A stretch of DNA of 64,000 nucleotides from JACKHO01 sp041398745 (lineage in GTDB: Bacteria; Planctomycetota; Planctomycetia; Planctomycetales; Planctomycetaceae), in assembly GCA_041398745.1 (NCBI GenBank), contig JAWKUB010000006.1, forward strand, positions 1 to 64,000. The letters run 5' to 3'. Shown here piece after piece: positions 42,446-51,877 of this stretch; the stretch's first letter is position 1; each line of letters starts with the position of its first letter. Under the pieces are notes generated by a model. It did not search any database. It saw only the letters and a list, made by a program, of their open reading frames with translations, and had not been told where the DNA came from. Made by a program: the position numbers and the translations under genes.

Positions 42446-43645
42446 TTATGTTTTCTGCTGCCAGCGTTCCAGGAGTTGCTGCAGCGGTCGGTAGTAACAA
42501 AGCCAGTCGACGAGTTGACGTTGCCGCTCTACTTCGGCCGCATAGGCTGAAGTGTCCTGCGACAGTGTTTTCATTTTCGTAGTTGCCTCACCGAAAGAGC
42601 CGACCGATGTCGCCTCGCTCAGCAGGAAAGAGCAACCGATGTTCCGCGGTGAGCCAATGACAAGTTCCCCCGCTGCGATTGCCTCAACGAGCGCCGTCCC
42701 GAAAACCTGCCGATGCCCTGCGGAACACAAGAAGAAGCGGGACGAAAACAATCGCTCGCGTAAATCGGCGTCGAGTGTACGTCGGGCGAGTTTTTCTGAT
42801 GTCGGAATGACTTCCCGCTCACCCGAATGAATTGTGCTGGCCACCGGGCCAAACTGCATTAACTCTGCGCGTTGTTCGGAGGTCAGCGCCGTCATGGTGT
42901 GATGATCAACAAACACGCCGGAACGTTTGGATTCACTCACAAACTCCGTTTCAAACAAAGACGGCAGACACCCCACACGCTGTAAGTGATAGGGAAACTC
43001 CAAAACGTGATTCGCCAATGGCTTCGGGACAGGGCGGAAGTAGTGATTGAGCGCAACATCCTGTCCAGGTAGCGGTCGCTCCAATGACTGCTTGTACTCG
43101 GGGGTCTTGATTTCGCGGACGTAATACGTCCACAACACCTGAGGAAACTGCTCTGTGACTCGTTGAGGAACCGAATTGTCGATGCTGACGACGATGTCAA
43201 AGGCACTCCAGTCCACATCCTCCACGGCAACCGAGAACTTTTCCTGACCAAAGTCACGACCGGGAACACGGCTCTGGTAACTGCGAAAGAATTCCAGAGT
43301 ATCCCAGTTCAACTTTGTGGCGCGTTCCTGCCAAATGCTGCATTCCGGGTCATCAACCGTTTTGACCATGACAAAGGTTGCGTCACAGTCGCTGAATAGT
43401 GCCGCGGGACCACTCCGGAGCAGCGTGGATTCAACGACCTCTCGCCCCATGCTTCCCGATGGGCAAAAGTACAAGTCCTCGTTGACATCCTGTTTAACAA
43501 CAGCAATTCGTGGCATCCCCAGTTTGGCAATCGTCGCGTCGAAGAGTTCCCTCGCTGCTGCATGTTGATCGGCCACCCACGCGCATGACCGCCACGGATC
43601 AGTTGCGGCACCGAAGAACACTTTCTTGAGGAGTGATGTAAACAA
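42446..43645 (-). CDS. Putative GT-B glycosyltransferase, unrecognised subgroup
   Basis: A 399-residue protein. The N-terminal half has no family-specific motif I can name; the second half has RLFSSRFFLCSAGHRQVFGTALVEAIAAGELVIGSPRNIGCSFLL, which looks like the E-x7-E donor site of GT-B enzymes with Gln in place of the first Glu. It lies between GT2 and methyltransferase genes with four-nt and 27-nt gaps, so a sugar transferase is the best guess. A TTG start is used, four nt after the upstream stop. Confidence 0.6.
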   Translation of the reverse strand: MFTSLLKKVFFGAATDPWRSCAWVADQHAAARELFDATIAKLGMPRIAVVKQDVNEDLYFCPSGSMGREVVESTLLRSGPAALFSDCDATFVMVKTVDDPECSIWQERATKLNWDTLEFFRSYQSRVPGRDFGQEKFSVAVEDVDWSAFDIVVSIDNSVPQRVTEQFPQVLWTYYVREIKTPEYKQSLERPLPGQDVALNHYFRPVPKPLANHVLEFPYHLQRVGCLPSLFETEFVSESKRSGVFVDHHTMTALTSEQRAELMQFGPVASTIHSGEREVIPTSEKLARRTLDADLRERLFSSRFFLCSAGHRQVFGTALVEAIAAGELVIGSPRNIGCSFLLSEATSVGSFGEATTKMKTLSQDTSAYAAEVERQRQLVDWLCYYRPLQQLLERWQQKT

Positions 43646-43649
43646 CGTA

Positions 43650-44588
43650 CTAACGTCCCAACGTCATGGACAGAAGTTGGCGTTGGAACCGGTAATCGAG
43701 ACCAATTGAAGGAAACAACTGAAACGACTTGGCGGCCAGTGACCACGCCAGTCCGCGTTGCTTACTGCTGCGGGCTGCAATAATTCCATTGATGGCGTAG
43801 TCGCGAATACATCGACGTGCCAGCTCTTTCACCGCAGAACTGACCTGTTGCTGACTCAACCAGCGCTGAAAGAGTTGCATCGACCGCAGCATAGGGATTT
43901 TTTGCGAAGCACCCGCCTGATATGCGCTACCCGTGGTTCGCCAATAGGCACTAACGGGATGAGTCAAATCACCGCCGACCAGCGTGCCGACCGCAGCCAT
44001 CCGAAACCAGAGATTACAGTCCTCAGCAATGTGCAGAACAGGGTTGAATAGTCCGGTTCGTCCGAGCAGTTCGCGTCGGAAGAGAATGGCGCTGGTCGCC
44101 CAGCACTTTCCTTTCAACAGCCGTTCCAGCAGCTCGCCGGATGGGATTTCATCTTGAAAGCCGAAAACATCTTCGCCCGCATACCAGCCCGCCTGCGCTT
44201 CCTCGCTTTCGAAGACCATTTTCGTTGTGCCGTAGACACCGTCAATTTCCGCGTCGGACTGCAGCACTGTGAGTGCCGCCTCGAATCGGTGCGGATAGAC
44301 GAAGTCATCACCGTCGAGAAAGCAAATCAATTCGCCGGTGCAATGTTCGATTCCCAGGTTTCGCGTCGCCGAGACCCCATGATTTTGTCTGTCAGGATGC
44401 CGAAGTACCTGGACACCTCTGTGCTCCTTCTGCAGCCGATGTGCTTCTGCGAGCGAATCGTCTGTTGATCCGTCGTCGATTAGGACAATTTCCAGGTTCG
44501 ACAATCCGCACTCCGACAATGACCGGACTGCCCGTTCCAGCCAGGCGGCCGCATTGTAAACGGGGATAATGCAACTTACGGACGGCAA
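43650..44588 (-). CDS. GT2 glycosyltransferase
   Basis: A 312-residue GT-A enzyme with VSCIIPVYNAAAWLERAVRSLSECGLSNLEIVLIDDGSTDDS, the metal site ELICFLDGDDFVYPHRFEAAL and SAILFRRELLGRTGLFNPVLHIAEDCNLWFRMA. The start is TTG, two nt after the stop of the upstream FkbM gene. Basic helical tail of about 80 residues. Donor unknown. Confidence 0.88.
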   Translation of the reverse strand: MPSVSCIIPVYNAAAWLERAVRSLSECGLSNLEIVLIDDGSTDDSLAEAHRLQKEHRGVQVLRHPDRQNHGVSATRNLGIEHCTGELICFLDGDDFVYPHRFEAALTVLQSDAEIDGVYGTTKMVFESEEAQAGWYAGEDVFGFQDEIPSGELLERLLKGKCWATSAILFRRELLGRTGLFNPVLHIAEDCNLWFRMAAVGTLVGGDLTHPVSAYWRTTGSAYQAGASQKIPMLRSMQLFQRWLSQQQVSSAVKELARRCIRDYAINGIIAARSSKQRGLAWSLAAKSFQLFPSIGLDYRFQRQLLSMTLGR

Positions 44589-44590
44589 GC

Positions 44591-45538
44591 TCAGGCGACC
44601 TTCTCTTCGGTCAGAATGGGAAGTGGAGGTGATTGGGATTCATGGAGGAACAAGGCGTCGAACTGACTTTCCTGGTTCAGTTCTTCGCTGACAGGCAGCT
44701 CTTCCAAACGGGTTTTGCCGGCTTGCGATACGAGTCGATACGGTGTGTAGCCGAGTTCTTTCATGAATTGAAACAGCTCGGTCGTGCTCTGTCCGTTGCG
44801 TGCCAGAAATTCTGAGGTCACTTCGCAGACAACTGCCGGGCGGAAATCGCTGTCGGCGAACACTCCTCGCAAGGCGAATAACTCAAACCCTTCGACATCG
44901 ATTTTTATGAGGTCGGGACTCACGTCGAGTTGACGTAGCAGTGGCCCCAGTGGCACGACGGGAATATGTTCATAAGCCCCCGTCGAACCGTTCGCCAGAA
45001 TTGCCGATCCGCCGATGTTGTTTTCCGTAGCCAAAGTCAGACGCACGCGTTCAGGGGTGACGCCCGCCCCCAATGAAAGAAGAAGGACGTTGCCGCAGCG
45101 GTTTCGATGCAAGTTGGCCGTCAATTTTCGTAGTGCACGTGTCGATGGTTCAATGGCAACCACCAGTCCGTCATCTCCGACCAGCTTCGATCCCATCAGT
45201 GTGAAGTAACCAATATTCGCACCGATATCCAGAAACTGACTGCCAGGCTTCAGCACGGCTCTTAAGACATCGCTGACCGGGCGATCCCAAATCCCTTCAG
45301 TCCGCAAATGACGTTCGATGTGGTCAACCACGCCAAGGTTCATCGTTAGACCGTCTTCGACTGTCTGCCACTCGGCAAACGTTTCTCCGTCAAAAATCGC
45401 GGGATAACGTTTGGCTACGCCAGCCCACCATTCGGCACTTTCGTTCTTGAGCGGACACCAGTTGAGTCGCGCCCACACGCAGATGCGAACAAGACCATAG
45501 ACCGGCGACTTCAACCATTTCGGAACTAATTGGAGCAT
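44591..45538 (-). CDS. FkbM family methyltransferase
   Basis: A 315-residue SAM-dependent methyltransferase: GSQFLDIGANIGYFTLMGSKL, VVAIEPSTRALRKLTANLHRNRCGNVLLLSLGAG, PDLIKIDVEGFELFALRGVF (FkbM signature) and PAVVCEVTSEFL. The ATG at 45538 has AAAGGTG upstream and overlaps the end of asnB by thirteen nt; a longer frame is less likely. Second of three FkbM genes here. Confidence 0.87.
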   Translation of the reverse strand: MLQLVPKWLKSPVYGLVRICVWARLNWCPLKNESAEWWAGVAKRYPAIFDGETFAEWQTVEDGLTMNLGVVDHIERHLRTEGIWDRPVSDVLRAVLKPGSQFLDIGANIGYFTLMGSKLVGDDGLVVAIEPSTRALRKLTANLHRNRCGNVLLLSLGAGVTPERVRLTLATENNIGGSAILANGSTGAYEHIPVVPLGPLLRQLDVSPDLIKIDVEGFELFALRGVFADSDFRPAVVCEVTSEFLARNGQSTTELFQFMKELGYTPYRLVSQAGKTRLEELPVSEELNQESQFDALFLHESQSPPLPILTEEKVA

Positions 45539-47418
45539 GCGACACCTTTCACATGCTGTTGGTGACACCATGCGGCGAGCATGAGCAATGTCCAGCCATG
45601 CCAGGCGGACAGTTTGGATTCGCTGGCCTGATTGACGACTTGCTGCAGGGCCGCCGGTTCAAACCAGTCGGCGAGTGGCAACGACGAGTCGAGAATGCGT
45701 TCTCTCAACTCACCTCCACGTGGTCCGGCGAACCAGTGCTGCACAGGAATCTCGAAACCACGCTTGGGGCGATTTACAAACTCCGCGCCAAATCGTTCTT
45801 CTGCGAGCGATTTCAGCAAATACTTGCCGGAGGTCTGGCCCGGGGGTGCGATCAACTCGCCCTGGCCACTCATGTTCGTCAGTCGAAATTCTGGTGGAAC
45901 CTGACAGGCGGTTTCGACGAACTGATGATCGAGCAACGGCACCCGCACTTCGAGTCCGTGGAACATACTGGCGACATCCACCTTCGTCAGGTTGTCGTAC
46001 GGGATATAGTTTTCAAGATCGAAAGCCTGCAGCGCATCGAGCAGGTGCGGGTGGTCGACCGCGTTGAAACGTGAGCCGAATTCGCGTCGTGTCTGGTCAA
46101 CAACCGCCTGATGCTCCGGACGCCAGAAAGTCGTGCGATGGGCCGGATCGCGCGGGGTTGTGCGTACGTACTTGCTGTCCGCGGGAGTTGTCGTTTCTGG
46201 CCAGACATTGAGGCGACGCGCCACGTTGGCCAGATGGTTCTTAAGACGTAGAAACTGCGACTGCGGGGCTCGATGTTCCCATAGAATGGCTGGATACGCA
46301 TGATATCCGGCAAACAGCTCATCTCCTCCGTCACCGGAGAGCACCATTTTGACGTTGTCGGCTGCCAGTTGCGAAACGAAGTAGGTCGGTAATGCTGAAC
46401 TGTCGGCAAATGGTTCGCCGTAATGCTGGGCGAGTTTGGGCAGCAGGTCTAGTGAGTCTTCATCAATGACTTGGTCAATGAAGTTTGCTCCACACTTCTC
46501 GGCGGCAAAGCGCGCCCACTGGCGTTCGTCAAATTCTTCGCGGGGATGCCCAATACAAAACGCCTGGACTGGTTCGTCGAGCAGTTCGCTCATTACGGAA
46601 ACGACCAGACTGGAGTCGATTCCACCGGAGAGAAACGCTCCAAATGCAACATCGGAGACGAGGTGTGATTTCACCGCTTCGGTGAGTGCCTCTCGCAAAC
46701 GCTCCTGCCATCCGGCAAAATCTAAAGAGCGATCAGCCTCGAAACGCAATCGCCAGTAACGTTGCGGGCCGCGTGTTTGTCCATCCTGCTCAAAGATAAT
46801 GAAGTGTGCCGGTTCCAGTTTGTGAACGTTTTGATACGCCGTGTGTGGCGCCGGGATGTACTGGTAGTGGAGGAACGCGTCGATGGCGGCCATGTCGAAT
46901 TCTGAGGGGAATCCGGGAACGGCTCGCAACGCCTGCAGCTCCGACCCAAATACGACCTGACGTGATGTGCGCCAATAATATAATGGCTTAATACCCATGC
47001 GGTCGCGGGCAAGCAGCAGTTGACGTTTCTTACCGTCCCAAATGGCGAAGGCAAACATCCCGCGCAGTTCGTGGAGACAATCGCTCCCCCATTGCTCATA
47101 GGCGTGGACAATGGCTTCCGTGTCGGAGTGCGTTCGAAACGTATGTCCCAAACCTTCGAGTCGGGCACGCAGGTCTTTGAAGTTATAAATCTCGCCGTTA
47201 AACGTAATCCAAATGGTGCCGTCTTCGTTTGAAAGCGGCTGCTTGCCTGCTTCCAAATCGATAATGCTCAGTCGTCTGTGCCCCAGGCCGACAGCACCAT
47301 CGATATGGTGCCCTTCACCATCTGGCCCGCGGTGTTGGATGGCGTCGGTCATTCGCCGGAGGCAAGCTGCATCCGCAGGAGAACGATCGAAATTCACGAT
47401 GCCAGCAATGCCACACAT
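45526..47418 (-). CDS. asnB: Glutamine-dependent asparagine synthetase-like amidotransferase
   Basis: A 630-residue AsnB-family enzyme. Cys2 (MCGIAGIVN) is the class-II glutaminase nucleophile and the domain shows HRGPDGEG and FNGEIYNF; the synthetase domain has the PP-loop FLSGGIDSSLVVSVMS and LSGDGGDELFAGYHAY. In glycan loci such proteins amidate uronic acids rather than aspartate, so a uronamide in the glycan is an inference from position between FkbM and GT4 genes. The ATG follows the stop of the upstream GT4 gene with no spacing (TAAATG). Confidence 0.87.
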   Translation of the reverse strand: MCGIAGIVNFDRSPADAACLRRMTDAIQHRGPDGEGHHIDGAVGLGHRRLSIIDLEAGKQPLSNEDGTIWITFNGEIYNFKDLRARLEGLGHTFRTHSDTEAIVHAYEQWGSDCLHELRGMFAFAIWDGKKRQLLLARDRMGIKPLYYWRTSRQVVFGSELQALRAVPGFPSEFDMAAIDAFLHYQYIPAPHTAYQNVHKLEPAHFIIFEQDGQTRGPQRYWRLRFEADRSLDFAGWQERLREALTEAVKSHLVSDVAFGAFLSGGIDSSLVVSVMSELLDEPVQAFCIGHPREEFDERQWARFAAEKCGANFIDQVIDEDSLDLLPKLAQHYGEPFADSSALPTYFVSQLAADNVKMVLSGDGGDELFAGYHAYPAILWEHRAPQSQFLRLKNHLANVARRLNVWPETTTPADSKYVRTTPRDPAHRTTFWRPEHQAVVDQTRREFGSRFNAVDHPHLLDALQAFDLENYIPYDNLTKVDVASMFHGLEVRVPLLDHQFVETACQVPPEFRLTNMSGQGELIAPPGQTSGKYLLKSLAEERFGAEFVNRPKRGFEIPVQHWFAGPRGGELRERILDSSLPLADWFEPAALQQVVNQASESKLSAWHGWTLLMLAAWCHQQHVKGVACSN

Positions 47419-48777
47419 TTACTTGCGGCCCCCGGAATGATTTTGGCGAGCCGCGATTTCGGCCCGATAATGCGATACGTACCGCTCCGCAATAGCAAGG
47501 TTGCTGAATCGCGTCCGGGCCGTTTCGACGGCCTGCTTGCCAAACTGGGCGCGGAGCTCTTGCTGCTCAGACAATACACGAATGGCTGCGGCGAGGGCTT
47601 TGGAATTCAAACGTTCGACGACAAGTCCGGTTTGCTCGTGTTCGACAATTTCGGGAATTCCTCCCGTCGCAAAGGCGGCAACAGGAACACCGCACATTTG
47701 CGCTTCGGCGGGAACCCGGCCAAACGTTTCCCACAAGGATGCCACGACAACGACATCAGCGGCTGTGTAAAGTTCAGCCAAGGGAACGGGATTGTCTTGA
47801 AACGGAATTGCTCGACCGTCACGACTCCACTGAGCGAGGATCTTCTCACTCGAACGACCGACGGCCAGCAGGTAGACGTCTGCTTCCGAGAGCGCCAGTG
47901 CTTCCAGTGCGTAATCACCCGCTCCCTTCGAAACACCGCCCGTCCCTTCGACCGACTGCCCCGCCACCATCACAATGAAGCGGTCCTGAGGCAGATTCCA
48001 CTTCGCACGCATTTCGGTGCGATTTCGAGGAAAGAAAATGCGTTCATCAATTCCGTTGTGGACAGTGTGGATTTCCTGATTCTTGAACACTGGACTCTGT
48101 CGCACTTCACCGGCCAGCCAGTTGGAAACAGTTGTCACCCGGATGCTCGAGTCGCGCAATGCCTTTTGCTTACGCAGCAAATTCGCTTTCGTTCCGTCGA
48201 CTTTGATAGCGGGCGCAAGGTTCAAATCGGGACATTGGCCGCAGCCGGTCTTCCAGCGTTCGCATCCCAGGGCGGGATGGGCACAGTGCCCTGTGAACAT
48301 CCACCAGTCTCGTAAGGTCATCAACGAAGGATAGCGTGCCGTGAGTTTTGGTAGTGCAGTGACGTCTGCGAAGCCGTCTCGCCGAGCCCACAGACTGTGG
48401 TAATGCACGACATCGGCATTGCCGATGAGCTGTCCCAAATTGTGAAACCAGGGCTGGTACCAGTATTGCCACCCAGTCCAGTCTTCGACCCACTGGGCCA
48501 TTCGCAGTGCGCCAGGAAAAGGCCTCATCCGTTCGATTTGATGGACGTCTGGGTCGGTTCCGCGTTTCGCAGCCACGAACATGCGACTGTTGTGCCCCAG
48601 TTCCTTCAATGCTTGATGCAGCAACAACGTGCTTGCCTCAGCACCACCACCTTGATCGGCGGTGTGTACGATGGCGACATTCAGCGGTTGTTCGTCGTTC
48701 GAATTCAAAATGGCCGTATTACTTGAGTGGCGGCGATCCGTGCATGTTGCGGCAGATAACACTTCAGGCACCTGCAC
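47419..48777 (-). CDS. GT4 glycosyltransferase
   Basis: A 452-residue GT-B enzyme. After about 30 extra residues come LNVAIVHTADQGGGAEASTLLLHQALKELGH, DVVHYHSLWARRDGF and a cysteine-rich acceptor loop HCAHPALGCERWKTGCGQCPDL that may bind zinc, as in related enzymes. The donor domain has VMVAGQSVEGTGGVSKGAGDYALEAL and VASLWETFGRVPAEAQMCGVPVAAF with E-x7-E. The GTG start shares its G with the upstream stop (TAGTG). Specificity unknown. Confidence 0.88.
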   Translation of the reverse strand: MQVPEVLSAATCTDRRHSSNTAILNSNDEQPLNVAIVHTADQGGGAEASTLLLHQALKELGHNSRMFVAAKRGTDPDVHQIERMRPFPGALRMAQWVEDWTGWQYWYQPWFHNLGQLIGNADVVHYHSLWARRDGFADVTALPKLTARYPSLMTLRDWWMFTGHCAHPALGCERWKTGCGQCPDLNLAPAIKVDGTKANLLRKQKALRDSSIRVTTVSNWLAGEVRQSPVFKNQEIHTVHNGIDERIFFPRNRTEMRAKWNLPQDRFIVMVAGQSVEGTGGVSKGAGDYALEALALSEADVYLLAVGRSSEKILAQWSRDGRAIPFQDNPVPLAELYTAADVVVVASLWETFGRVPAEAQMCGVPVAAFATGGIPEIVEHEQTGLVVERLNSKALAAAIRVLSEQQELRAQFGKQAVETARTRFSNLAIAERYVSHYRAEIAARQNHSGGRK

Positions 48778-50045
48778 TATGAGGTTCCGCCCAAAATCTT
48801 TGGTGCGAGAAGTCGCTTCACTCCCTCACGAAAGAGGTCTTCGCTTAATGCTTCCTCATGGGCTCTCGTAATAGTCTGCAACCAATTCGCCTGTTGGTCA
48901 TCATCGCACTGGGCGATGACTTCAATGCCGGACTGAACATCCTTCTCATTCAAAGATTCAATGACCGGTCCGAGCGGATAACGTGTCCAGAATTTTCGCA
49001 ATGATGCGTACTCGGGCGCCTGTAACAGGATGGGACGTCGGGCTGCCACGTATGTGGAAAGTTTTGTGGGAAAGGAAAGCTCGGAGAGGTGGCGGAGCTT
49101 TGGTTCAAATGATTGTGGCAAGTACAGCAGGTCGCACTCACCGAGTAAATCGCGGGTTTCTGAAACGTCACGCCAGCCGAAGTATTCAATCCATTGTTTA
49201 CTCAAGGTTCCCAGCTGAAACCGGGCCCCGAGCATTCTCAGACAAACTCTATGTCCTGCGATATTCCATCCCACTGAGTCGAGTGTATTGATGAAACTGC
49301 GAATGCAGTCGGGCGTCGTAATTGACCCAGCGAACCCAATTCGAAGGATTTCATCACGCTTTTGCAATTGAGGCGATGCTTCGTCCACCCTGGGCATGCC
49401 GTGCCGCAACACAAAACTGTCGATGCCGTGGTCCCGTTTGTAGGCAGCCTGCATGTTCTCGCAAATAACGGCGACACGCTCACTGGCCTGCAGCACAGCT
49501 TTGAAGTCATTCGCGATGGTACGGCGTGTCCAGTGGTCGAGGTTCCCTTCCGGGCAGAACGTGTCGACGTCGTCCCAGACAATGGTTCGAACCGGTACGG
49601 TAAGGTTCTTCAACAGCCGAGCCATTACCTGCACGGCCATACCTGACTCAAGTACGCAGAGCACGACATCAGGCTTGAACTGCGCCACTTTTTGTTGGAT
49701 TCCCTGTACGGCACGATTGACTAGCGGTCGTCGCAAAGTATTCGTCGCAACACAGGAAACGAGTTCGCCGACTGCTCCAGATACGGGACGCCAACCGTTC
49801 TCATAGCGCCGCTCGAAAAACGTCGTCGCCAGTTCGGGAATATAATGAGGCTGTTTGTCACGATTGGGATTCAGCCAGCAGGCGTGCATGTGCTCGGTAC
49901 CGTGCGTGGCTACTAAATCACGCAATATGACTCCACCGACGCCGGGTTCTCCGGGAGACGTTCCCGCGACCAGCAACACACGAAGCTGTGTTCCGGTTGC
50001 TAACTCTTCAATGATGTCTGGCTGTGACTCAGCCACGAGTGTCAT
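48777..50045 (-). CDS. Putative glycosyltransferase, unrecognised subgroup
   Basis: A 422-residue cytoplasmic protein with GT-B-like halves: LRVLLVAGTSPGEPGVGGVILRDLV at the N-terminus, KPDVVLCVLESGMAVQVMARLL, then LRIGFAGSITTPDCIRSFINTL and LGECDLLYLPQSFEPKLRHLSELSFPTKLSTYVAARRPILLQ in the donor half. The classical E-x7-E motif is not obvious. It overlaps the epimerase gene by 17 nt at its start and the next GT4 gene by one nt. The function is inferred from fold pattern and position. Confidence 0.65.
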   Translation of the reverse strand: MTLVAESQPDIIEELATGTQLRVLLVAGTSPGEPGVGGVILRDLVATHGTEHMHACWLNPNRDKQPHYIPELATTFFERRYENGWRPVSGAVGELVSCVATNTLRRPLVNRAVQGIQQKVAQFKPDVVLCVLESGMAVQVMARLLKNLTVPVRTIVWDDVDTFCPEGNLDHWTRRTIANDFKAVLQASERVAVICENMQAAYKRDHGIDSFVLRHGMPRVDEASPQLQKRDEILRIGFAGSITTPDCIRSFINTLDSVGWNIAGHRVCLRMLGARFQLGTLSKQWIEYFGWRDVSETRDLLGECDLLYLPQSFEPKLRHLSELSFPTKLSTYVAARRPILLQAPEYASLRKFWTRYPLGPVIESLNEKDVQSGIEVIAQCDDDQQANWLQTITRAHEEALSEDLFREGVKRLLAPKILGGTS

Positions 50046-51093
50046 TCAGTGAATCCCACATTTCCTGACAAATGCTGTCCAGCGAACGGGTAATGGACCA
50101 GCCCGGGAAATGTTGTTTAAGTTTTGACAAATCGCTGATGTAGCAAATGTGGTCGCCCTTGCGGGCATTGTCGGAGTAGGAGTGGCTCAACTTCTTTCCC
50201 GAAATTTGCTCGACCAGACTGATGCATTCCAGCACGCTGGCGGAGTTTTCTCGTCCACCGCCGAGATTGTAGACCTCACCAGGCTGCGGATTTGCATAGT
50301 AGGCCAGCATCGCCTTCACAACGTCTTCGCTGTGGATTTGGTCGCGAACCTGTTTTCCCTTGTATCCAAAAATGGTGTAGTGCCCCCCCTCCGAAGCGAC
50401 CTTGAACAGATAGTTCAGGAATCCATGTTGCTGGGCTCCCGAGTGACTGGAACCTGTTAAACAGCCGCCGCGGAAAATACAGGTTTTCAGGCCGAAGTAC
50501 TTTCCATACTCCTGAGCCATGACATCGGCGGCGACCTTGCTTGCGCCGAACAGGCTGTGCATCGACTGGTCGATGCTCATGGTCTCGCTGACGCCTCCGT
50601 AGTCACTTTCGTCAGCGTACTCCCAGCGGGTTTCGAGCTCGACGAGCGGCAAGGTATTTGGTCGATCACCGTACACCTTGTTAGTGCTCATATGGATGAA
50701 CACCGTGTCGCCTGCTGACTGACGCGCCGCTTCAAGAAAGTTCAACGTGCCCACCGCATTGACGTCGAAATCATCGAAGGGACGGTCGGCGGCGAGATCG
50801 TGCGAAGGCTGTGCGGCGGTATGAATAATCATGTCCGGCTGCACTTCGGCCACCAGCTTTAGTACACCCGCTCGATCACGAATATCGAGTGGGCAATGAG
50901 TAAACCGGCTGCACTTCTCTTTCAGCTTTGCCAGGTTCCAGGACGTGTCACCGGCAGGGCCAAAGAAGTCGGCACGCATGTTGTTGTCGACGCCGAACAC
51001 CTGAACGCCTAACGCGTCGAGCGAACGCACCGCTTCAGATCCGATAAGACCAGACGAACCTGTGACCAAAACTTTTGCTGGAAGTGAACTCAT
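50029..51093 (-). CDS. CDP-paratose-2-epimerase-like SDR protein
   Basis: A 354-residue extended-SDR nucleotide-sugar epimerase or dehydratase. The NAD loop is VLVTGSSGLIGSEAV and the substrate side shows STNKVYGDRPNTLPL and CIFRGGCLTGSSHSGAQQHGFLNYLF. At the Tyr-x3-Lys site the sequence is SLFGASKVAAD: Phe182 replaces Tyr and Lys186 is kept. The FGASK form recurs, as I recall it, in this polysaccharide-cluster subfamily, so it is probably a family trait, not a mutation. The nucleotide sugar used is unknown; no CDP-sugar genes are nearby. Confidence 0.78.
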   Translation of the reverse strand: MSSLPAKVLVTGSSGLIGSEAVRSLDALGVQVFGVDNNMRADFFGPAGDTSWNLAKLKEKCSRFTHCPLDIRDRAGVLKLVAEVQPDMIIHTAAQPSHDLAADRPFDDFDVNAVGTLNFLEAARQSAGDTVFIHMSTNKVYGDRPNTLPLVELETRWEYADESDYGGVSETMSIDQSMHSLFGASKVAADVMAQEYGKYFGLKTCIFRGGCLTGSSHSGAQQHGFLNYLFKVASEGGHYTIFGYKGKQVRDQIHSEDVVKAMLAYYANPQPGEVYNLGGGRENSASVLECISLVEQISGKKLSHSYSDNARKGDHICYISDLSKLKQHFPGWSITRSLDSICQEMWDSLNDTRG

Positions 51094-51115
51094 GCTGTCA
51101 ACTGAATCAATAAGA

Positions 51116-51856
51116 CTATGTCACACGTTCGAACAGGCAATCACACTGGAGAATGCGAGCATCTTTGCGGCTGACCCACTGGTCGAGGTTACCTCGATAT
51201 TCGAATCCCCAGGATGTCAACATCTCATACGCTTCCGCGAACCGGGTCTCCCCTGAATAAAGCGGCTGCAAACTGACTTCAGCGACAATTGCAGTGGCTT
51301 TACGAAGTGTTTGTTCGCCGCCGCTAAGCACTGGCGCGGTGTATCCCTGCACGTCGATTTTCACGAAGAAGTTCTCGGGCAAATTGAGTTCCGGGGCCAG
51401 GTCATCGAGACGGCGGAGCTGAATTTCCTCAGGGAAGGTTTGTTCAGTTCTGGGCAATTCCTCCTTGTGCCGCGACTGCATTTCCAGCAGAGACGAACTC
51501 GGAGAGAAATTGTTGCGATGAATAATGTGCGTCCCGTTTTCTGCTCCCAAAGCACAGTGATAACAGTCGTGGGGTACCAGTTGCTGTTTCTTTTCCTGCA
51601 ACTTTGTGAAGCAGTCCTGCAGAGGTTCGAATGAAACGATTCTCACCTTTGGTAGCAATTCACGCACAAGCTCGGCGAACTGTCCGGTATTGGCTCCAAT
51701 GTCCAAAACGACGTCAGGATTCAGCGTTTGCAGAATGCGCCACTTGTCCAGTTCCTGCTGATGAGCTTCGGCACGCTTGTGAACCGCCCAGGAGGACGTC
51801 CGACGGACATCCCATCCGAGATTCAGCAACCACTTTCTAATTTTCCCTCTCAACAT
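51116..51856 (-). CDS. FkbM family methyltransferase
   Basis: A 246-residue, compact FkbM methyltransferase: NPDVVLDIGANTGQFAELVRELLP, IVSFEPLQDCFTKLQE, LPENFFVKIDVQGYTAPVLSGGEQTL and AIVAEVSLQPLYSGE. The FkbM signature KIDVEG is KIDVQG here. It starts 21 nt after the upstream methyltransferase gene and ends 22 nt before the epimerase gene. Third of three FkbM genes; likely sugar O-methylation. Confidence 0.87.
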   Translation of the reverse strand: MLRGKIRKWLLNLGWDVRRTSSWAVHKRAEAHQQELDKWRILQTLNPDVVLDIGANTGQFAELVRELLPKVRIVSFEPLQDCFTKLQEKKQQLVPHDCYHCALGAENGTHIIHRNNFSPSSSLLEMQSRHKEELPRTEQTFPEEIQLRRLDDLAPELNLPENFFVKIDVQGYTAPVLSGGEQTLRKATAIVAEVSLQPLYSGETRFAEAYEMLTSWGFEYRGNLDQWVSRKDARILQCDCLFERVT

Positions 51857-51877
51857 GCCTGTTCGCTCCGATGGCTA

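Noticed and set aside
47278..48315. 345-codon open frame on the plus strand opposite GT4 and asnB
   Set aside because: No family-like sequence and no ribosome-binding site; it lies fully antisense to two well supported genes.
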